This document shows, piece after piece, positions 56,952 through 64,000 of a stretch of 64,000 nucleotides of DNA (its first letter is position 1; the number at the start of each line of letters is the position of its first letter). The translations under genes were made by a program, and so were the position numbers. The notes beneath the pieces are model-generated. The model saw nothing but the letters and a program-made list of their open reading frames with translations. It had not been told where the DNA came from and ran no database searches. The DNA is taken from positions 341,369,370 to 341,433,369 of the forward strand of contig NC_081412.1 of assembly GCF_030272615.1 (NCBI RefSeq), in the 5' to 3' direction. The stretch comes from Cryptomeria japonica (taxonomy: Eukaryota > Streptophyta > Pinopsida > Cupressales > Cupressaceae).

Positions 56952-59076
56952 TAACAACTAGGCATACAATTTTATCACTAATGGTCAATTTCTTTGGATA
57001 TAATTAGATCACAATTGGACGTGAAGATCAACATAAGACCACTTTTACTTATCCTTAGGGAACTTATTGTTGGAACATAATGTCCTTTGATCTCAAGAAT
57101 GTTGAGGTCACCTATCTAAAATCTATGACTGTTGTCTTCCACGACATGATGCGCACTCTTATGGGAGACTATGTTGATGAATTGTTAGGAAAATCTTTTA
57201 CATAAGAAAGTCATTGTGAGGTACTAGCAAAAAATATTGTGAAATTGAAGAAATGCAAAATTAGATTGAATCCTAAAAAGTGTCTTTGGAGTGACTTTAG
57301 GAAAACTCCTTGGCTACATTATTTCATATAGAAGCATAGATATAGATAGACCAAAAGTCGAAGAAATAATAGACATGTATCCTCCTACCAATTTGAGTCA
57401 CCTACATAGTCTGTAAGGGAAATTTCAGTTTGTCTGCAGATTCTTTGCTTAGTTAGCTAATAGGTGTCATCATTTTCAACATTTGCTTCACAAAGGTGTC
57501 ACATTCAAGTGGGATGTTAAGTGTCAAGAAATTTTTCAACATTTGAAGTATTATTTGTTGTCACCACCAGCACTCATTTTAGCCATTGAATGATAACAAT
57601 TTCTCTTAAATATATTTTAGCTACATCATCAACATTAGCAACTATCTTAGCACAACACAAATATTTAGGAAAAGAGAGAGCTATCTATTACATCAATCAT
57701 ACCTGAATGGGATATGAACACAATTATACACCTATTGAGCATACATGTCTTGCTATTGTTTTTCTTCTCAAAAGATTCAACACTACATGCTAAGTCACTA
57801 AACTAAGCTCATTGCCAAGATTGATCCACCAAAGTGCCTATTGACAAAAGCAACACTTACTAGTAGACTATCTAAATGGGTCATGATCCTTAATGAGTTC
57901 AACATCAAGAATTTAGATAAAAAAGTAATTAAAGGATGAGTCATAGTTGATCAATTAGTAGATGTGCCAACTACATTATATCAAACCTTGATATTAGATT
58001 TCTCTAATGAAGCAATATTCATAGTAGAATCATTCCAATCAATGGAAGTTATACTTTGATGGATCATTAGCTAGCATGGATCTAAAGTAGGAGCCTTGTT
58101 TATCACACCACAAGGAGATTAAATTCCTGAGTCTTATAGATTGGCATTATCTTGCATAAACAACACTGTTGAACATGAAGCTTTAATAACTTGATTGAGA
58201 ACATCTATAAATGAAAATTTCAAGATCTTTATGTCTATGGTGACTCACAACTATTCATAAAGTCGATGATGAATATCTTACAAAGGATGAAAAACTCATG
58301 CCCTACAATAAAGTGTTTGTTAGCTTCAAATTATTCTTCACTTACATTATATTTGAGCAAATACCCGAAGAAAATAACAAAGTAATTGATGCCATGACTA
58401 CCATTGAATCTCTTCTACATATGCCACATTATGTACATCACTATTAGTTCTTAGTAGAACATATTTTGATCCCCACATTCAATGTTCTCGATATTGAACT
58501 CATGTCCAAAATCGTTGGTCTTGATTCACCTTGATACAAAGACATACAATTATCTTCTCGGTCCTATCCTTCTGCCTTACTTATCCACTAATCAAAGAAC
58601 CTTTATTCTCCATAACTCTCACTATGCTATCATCAGTGATACCCTATACTAAAGGAGCCTTGATAGTACTCTCCTTAGATTTCTAGATGAAACCGAATCT
58701 TAGACTGCCTTAAATAGGTACATGCTGGTATATGTGGGGCTAATTCTAGTGGCACTACCTTAGCTAATAAATTAATGCAAATTGGTTGCTATTGGTCCAC
58801 AATGGAACATGATGCTTACATTTTTTGTCAAGAATTGCCACCAATGTTAGATACATGGGGATCTCATTCATGCACCAACACAAGAACTCCATGACCCTTC
58901 TATCAATGGGGACTCAACCTTGTAGGAAATATTAACCCCCTTCATCTAATGGACACAAGTTTATCATGACCGCCATTGAGTACTTTATGAAGTGGATTGA
59001 AACCATTCCTCTTACATACATTATCAGAAAAAAAAATTAGAAAAATTATATTGAATTACATCATTTGTCAGTATTG
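56952..59076 (+). pseudogene. Tat/Athila-like Ty3/gypsy: RT C-terminus, RNase H, integrase
   Basis: This continues the frame broken at 50729. The RT reads REDQHKTTF, KNVEVTYLKSMTVVFHDMM and KLKKCKIRLNPKKCLW (about 56995-57300). The thumb reads HKGVTFKWDVKCQEIF and LLSPPALILAI (57485-57590). RNase H remnants (STLHAKSLN, LVDYLNGS-like) follow to about 58000. Integrase remnants occur at 58775-59076: IGCYWSTMEHDAYIFCQE, QWGLNLVGNINP and KIILNYIICQYC. It ends where a new LTR starts. Confidence 0.75.
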
Positions 59077-59924
59077 TGTGAAATAACCTAGTCTCGGATA
59101 TTGCTTCAAATCTTATATGAGTTTTTTGTTTTTGCTCATGTTTTGTTTCATCATAATGTAATATTGTGACATGAAAACAAGCAGATTAAACATGCAAGAT
59201 GAAAAATATAGATTTTCAAAGAAATCAATCAATGCAATACAAAGAATCTAAATAAGCCAATGAAATTATTTGATATAGAAATATATTGTTGTTTACATAC
59301 ACATGTTGTTATTACAAATCAGAAGATGCTCAATGCCATCAAGTAACACAAACCTGGAATGCCTCCACACATAAAATAAAAAACCCTCTAAAAATCTACA
59401 AGACATATAACCGAATCTCCATGAAAACTAATCAATTATGTGCAATTGTGAATCCTGAGATGAATTCACCAAGTGGCTAATCTGGGTTTCCATCCATATA
59501 GCCAAAACCTCTAGGGTTTTTGTCCTAGGGTTTATTGAACCTGCAAGCTAAAACTCAAGTTCTCAAGGAAAAGTTTCTTTGAAAATAACAACTCAAGAAT
59601 GAATCCTCATTGCACTTTTTCCTCCTTTTATAATACTTTTCCTTTTTGAAAGTAGTACTTTATTTAATTTGTCTTTTAAATTACTTTTCCCCTCAAAAGT
59701 GACTTTACTTTATAATTTGTCATTGACGTTATTATAAAGTCACTTTATAAAATAAAGTATGTCTAACTACTAATTAATTAAATTTAAATAATCCCATAGG
59801 ACTTAGGACTATTTAACATTTAATTAATTAATTCATTCCCTTAAATAAATCCAATTAACCTATGGGAATAAAATAGGCTAATAATATACTCTAGGTGATC
59901 ACTGAGAGAAAAGGGGACATTAAA
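59077..59924 (-). repeat. 3' LTR of a second family-1 element
   Basis: On the minus strand it begins TTTAATGTCCCCTTTTCTC (at 59924; one base off TGTAATG) and probably ends GTTATTTCACA (about 59077), where the integrase relic stops. It is about 848 bp. The polypurine tract (minus-strand TTGGGTTGGGAGGAC, 59925-59939) precedes it. AT-rich; no gene. Confidence 0.65.
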
Positions 59925-62369
59925 GTCCTCCCAACCCAAGATTGTTTGTCCTGAAGCAATCACATGTATCAAATACAATTACCTGGATCCCATATTAATA
60001 TAGGACCTTGGTATGTCTTCCCATGTGTATCTCCTTTAAGCTTTTGCTGGTCCACTTTGATATAAATATCATTATGCCCAAAGCTATGAAGCAACTCATC
60101 ATGATCCCAATAAAGTAGTGCACCAAACATGCCAATGCCAGGATCCCAAATCAGCACGCTCTCACACCAATGAAAAGTGGAGGAATAGATGTCTCTTATC
60201 ATGCCACCAATGTCAAATGTCCATCTAAATCTGAATGAACTCCCATGGATGTGAAAAATTATCATTACAAGTGCACAATCAATCATTTCAATCCACCATA
60301 CGCTGCTGGAAATCCCACTCAAAATGATGCAACAAGTACCTCTAATGACAAAGGATGGTGGAATCTCATCACTATACCAACCTCCAACAAAGAAAGAATG
60401 ATCTCAATCTTTCCAAATCCTCCAATCAACTGTTGTCTTAAAGGACCAAACTGAAGTCTTGATGATCAATAGTGTGAAACAACCATCTATCACCATTGGG
60501 AGAACTCTAACCCAATGAACTATGGCTGAAAATTCCATGCTCAGAAATGTAGAACAACCCTCTATCCTTGTGATGCAACGCAAAACCCAAAGGTTCGAAC
60601 ATGAAGTACTACTATCCTTTACATACTCCATGACTTCTTCTTCATTTACCAAATATGCTCTCCAAGTGTGATCAAGGAATGATATTGTTATGAAACAAAG
60701 GCATAATGTCAAACCTTGCATGCAATGTGGTTCTTCAATTCTTATCACATGTTCTTGTGTAACAACAAGATGAATGAAACCATGTAAATATGGAAGATGG
60801 CTGATCAACAACATGAGACTCACCTTTATTTTGTATCTTCCAAGTTTGCCTTCATAGATGCTATCATAGGTTGTTGTCTCGAGGTGTGTGACATACTAAA
60901 AACTCCTCGCAAGAGCTATCAGACTTCCCACCTCAAGGTTGTTGTTATAAATCAAACTAACAACTAAAGTGAAGTCAATGATGTTTGTATACCCATGCAT
61001 AAGAAACAAACTCATCTCATATGCCTTAGCTATCAAGTGAACGTGTCCACAAAATCCAATCCAACCCAAAAATTGATGTAGACCTAGATAAATTTAAAAA
61101 ATGCAATGTGCAACCATGTAGGACAGCCATGTGCCAACCATGAATCTATGAAAATTATGTCACAACCCAACCAATTAATAGTTGCATAAGCATACGAGAT
61201 AGGTGAAAAATCCATAGTTGTATTGTAGTTGTCTCCATTAATACCCAAATTCAAATCATGAGTGGTTGATCCACTAAACATATCACCCATAAAATAATGA
61301 TACACCTCAATGAAATTGTCAACACCAATTCAAAACTCAGAATTTTGGATGTTAGAGAGCTCTTGCTTCTCATCATCCATGGAGTCATGTGAATCACAAT
61401 CTTGTTGAAGATGAAGCTTGGCTTGATGAGTCATCAATTTGGCATTCCTTGCCTTCACCAGCCAACTCTCTTTCATTCTTTGGACTGATTTAATGTGATT
61501 GTTCCAAAGTTTACAGATTCAATCCTCTCTATGATGCATTATCACAAATATTATGTCTAACCTTTACATCTTGCACACCATCAATTGGAGAGTCAATGAC
61601 ACTTAATTTTTCATGAGTATGGGCAGCTAATTTGTGAGTATAAAGAGATAGTGTTGTTGTCCGAAATCAAAGATTTAGGACTGATTGTACCTTTCTTTGA
61701 GTGCCTTTGAAGTCTTCAATGCTAGAGTACGCTTGCATACACTTTGCAGCCCTGTCTTGTAGCATTTCATGTTTTGAAGCTATGTCATCATCATACTCCA
61801 TGAAGGCAACATCACAAATTTATTCTTGCCCTTCTTCAACTACTAGTATAACTTTATATTGTTGGCAAATCATGGTTTCAACCTTTACCTCATACTTATC
61901 TATCCACTCATGATTGTTTATCATGCTACACTTCTTGTCACCACTATCCTTCTTAGATTCGTGCCCATGTGACATCACAAGATTGTTGTCCCAACTCAAA
62001 AACCAGAACCTTTCTAAGGTTTCTTCATTGCTCTTTCTTGTTTCTCTTTTGAAGAAAGATTGTTCCTCCATGAGTGATGGCCTATGAGGTCTCTCCTATT
62101 GCAATAACATAAATTCCTAGCTGCTAAAGTCGATATGTTTTTCATTACTAACCAACTCCATGGTGTAGTATGCAAAACAAACCAAACATTATCAAATTGT
62201 AAGATCTTCCTATTAGGCAATATGTTAGTCTCTATAATTAGCTCACTAAGACAAAATGCATCATATGATCTTAGAAAATGTTCTTTCATTGTGGATGATG
62301 CATGTTTAACCAAAATGGAATCAATAATGTTTCCTTCTACACAAATAGGTATAACACTAGTGGTTGGTC
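59925..62369 (-). pseudogene. Family-1 protein, C-terminal and middle parts, degenerate
   Basis: The C-terminal region (59925-60322) contains LIWDPGIGMFGALLYWD, VDQQKLKGDTHGK and ILIWDPGNC, then LLQDKQSWVGRTLMSPF running into the LTR. This aligns with HWDPGDDRV, VEQQKSKGGLHGR and LGDKQFQEGRTVMSPF of the complete element at 41346-47505. Further upstream (60404-62313) the frame is broken into pieces with no recognised motif. No pol domain is seen. A solo LTR interrupts it at 62370; the N-terminal part resumes at 63702. Confidence 0.7.
62365..62369 (+). repeat. Target-site duplication TGGTC, left
   Basis: TGGTC flanks the solo LTR and is repeated at 63697-63701. Confidence 0.85.
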
Positions 62370-63696
62370 TGTAATGTACCGTTGTTGTACTTGCCTTGCC
62401 TTCCTGAGATTAGGATCAAATTTGTTACTCCAAAGGTTTGATTAGGGCAATAAATCGGATCTAGGGTTCCCTGCAACATTATAGTCATTGCAATATATAT
62501 ATGTCAGCAATAATAGTAAATTAGTTACATAATTGTTACATGAAAATAGACCCATTCATGACGTTGGGGATGCTCCAAGTTGGCTGGGCTACCCATCCAA
62601 ACCCATCCCGTCTCTTAGGGCTCATAGGGTTACCTGAGGATGGGCCTAGCATACCCCTAGCTGGGACCCCTTATTCTGAGTGTGCTAACAAACATAAAAC
62701 AACAAGAAGATAACAAATGTCTACAAGGAACAAAGATTAATGATTTTAGAATATGTGTTACTTGGTTATTATTTATTCATCTTGTTAATTGGAGAGTTGG
62801 TTCATTATATCTAACTTAATTTCAGAAACATGACTATCATTGATTATTGTTCTTTCCTTAATTCATATTATTGTTTGTGTATTATGTTTATCCTTTTCTG
62901 TTGATTACTAGAGTACATTTTTACGATTTATAACTGAACCTGATATCGTAGGTTGTATATTTGGTGGGGAAGGTATCCTTTGGCACGTTATAGATTTGAT
63001 TAATTCATGTGGCAATAATATTTATTTATTGATCCAAATTTGTGATTGATTAGCAATTAATTTGTACCATACTTGGATTATGTTCATTCCCATTGATATA
63101 AAGGTGAGTTACAGAAAATCAAATTGAATACAATTTGCATATGGAAACACTTTCAATGAACGATACATACATGGACGCACTGTGATACCCAAACGAATTG
63201 GCCTGGGAACGTACCAGACTATTGGTGATGGGGAGGGGGCGCTCTATATGATTAGGCGTTGGTTCTTCATCGTTGGGAAGAACCAACGACTCTCCCTCTG
63301 CATCGTACTAGCATGATACATTCACAGGCTATCATGTTGGTTGTTTAGGCATCATAATGAAATCGAATTAATATTATGGCTGAGTAACATGGTTACATGT
63401 TTGCAAATTCTCCTTGCGATTTTCTCCTTGTCACCTCTTTCTCCCGTGCTTCCCTTGGTGTGCGTGATTTATACCTTCTGAAACCACGCGACCCCCTTGG
63501 AAGCATGGCATCTTTTCCAGAGATGACTTGGGGATGATCACATCCTTTCCTTAATAACATTAGTTAATGAGCAAACACAATTAATCGATCATCCTAATTT
63601 TATTAATTAAAATTTGAGAATATATATATACACAAATCTACTAATGATTTCACAGTTAGCCTCTAATGATCCTGCTATCTACATGGGGACATGACA
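62370..63696 (-). repeat. Solo LTR (1,327 bp)
   Basis: The minus strand reads TGTCATGTCCCCATG at the start (63696) and GGTACATTACA at the end (62370), giving TG...CA termini of the family-1/A type. Perfect 5-bp TSDs flank it, and no internal region or second LTR is present, as after LTR-LTR recombination. A hairpin with 11-bp arms (CGTTGGTTCTT, 63257-63267 and 63278-63288) lies inside. No gene. Confidence 0.85.
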
Positions 63697-63701
63697 TGGT
63701 C

Positions 63702-64000
63702 CACCAAGTTTGTGTCCATTATCATCATAGTTTTTAACCTTCAAAGTACTCTCTAAAAGAGGAAACTCATGAACCTCATGATTCAAACTAAATGCCCAAA
63801 TTGAATTTTCAGAATCATACCTCTTCTCTTGTTCACACACATCAACATGTTCTTGTTTGCTTACCTCGAGAAGATCTTCCTTTGCACGCTCAACTTGTAT
63901 ACATTCTTCTCTTGGAAAAAATAATGATCTAATGTATGATTCCCTTTGTTTCCTTGCATTATCTAGCCGGTTGGATCATTCCTTGACCTCTTGTAGGTGT
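63702..64000 (-). pseudogene. Family-1 gag-like N-terminal region (runs off right edge)
   Basis: The minus-strand frame from 64000 down to 63702 has one stop near the start and reads NRLDNARKQRESYIRSLFF, EECIQVERAKEDLLEV and NSIWAFSLNHEVHEFPLLES. The acidic composition and position fit the N-terminal part of the family-1 protein. It has no ATG in the window. Confidence 0.5.

Overview
This window comes from a large, repeat-rich seed-plant nuclear genome, most probably a gymnosperm such as a conifer (an inference from TE content and intron scale; no species is recognised). The base composition is AT-rich. Nearly all of the window is nested LTR retrotransposon sequence, plus one long LINE, one small hAT-like DNA transposon, and the last three coding exons of one host gene, a PTI1-like protein kinase at 36616-38517. 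No intact autonomous element and no RNA gene was seen.

Layout. 1-1199: 5' end of a minus-strand, pol-less LTR element (family 1). 1270-10381: a composite block flanked by a 16-bp direct repeat; it holds an unknown segment, the 3' end of a Ty1/copia element (minus) and a 5'-truncated L1-type LINE (plus). 10382-12170: minus-strand LTR pieces. 12171-35378: a plus-strand family-1 element whose 3' LTR is split by a 6.5-kb family-2 element (16702-23170) and by a rearranged family-2 block in mostly minus orientation (about 24535-34405); the second block carries an 878-bp hAT-like insertion. 35379-39894: kinase gene 3' part and flanks. 39895-48082: an old Ty3/gypsy relic (plus) split by a structurally complete 6,160-bp family-1 element (41346-47505, minus, TSD TGTTG). 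48083-59076: a decayed Tat/Athila-like Ty3/gypsy element (plus) whose RT is split by a Ty3/gypsy chromovirus (50730-56946, minus, TSD AGATC). 59077-64000: another family-1 element (minus) split by a 1,327-bp solo LTR (TSD TGGTC).

The most notable content is two groups of LTR elements that encode one long protein with no visible reverse transcriptase, RNase H or integrase. Family 1 (four members here) has an initiator-Met-type PBS and LTRs starting TGTAATGTCCC. Its single ORF of about 1,030 codons starts about 45 nt after the PBS and runs through the polypurine tract into the 3' LTR, ending in a conserved WDPG...DKQ...GRT(V/L)MSPF tail. Family 2 (two diverged members) encodes a different protein of about 990 residues with a conserved N-terminal domain and a helical, coiled-coil-like C-terminus. 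Its long 5' leader carries a conserved splice donor and an array of hairpins whose stems keep pairing between copies. Both families presumably rely on enzymes from autonomous elements. Most ORF breaks are single in-frame stops, compatible with C-to-T decay of methylated DNA.
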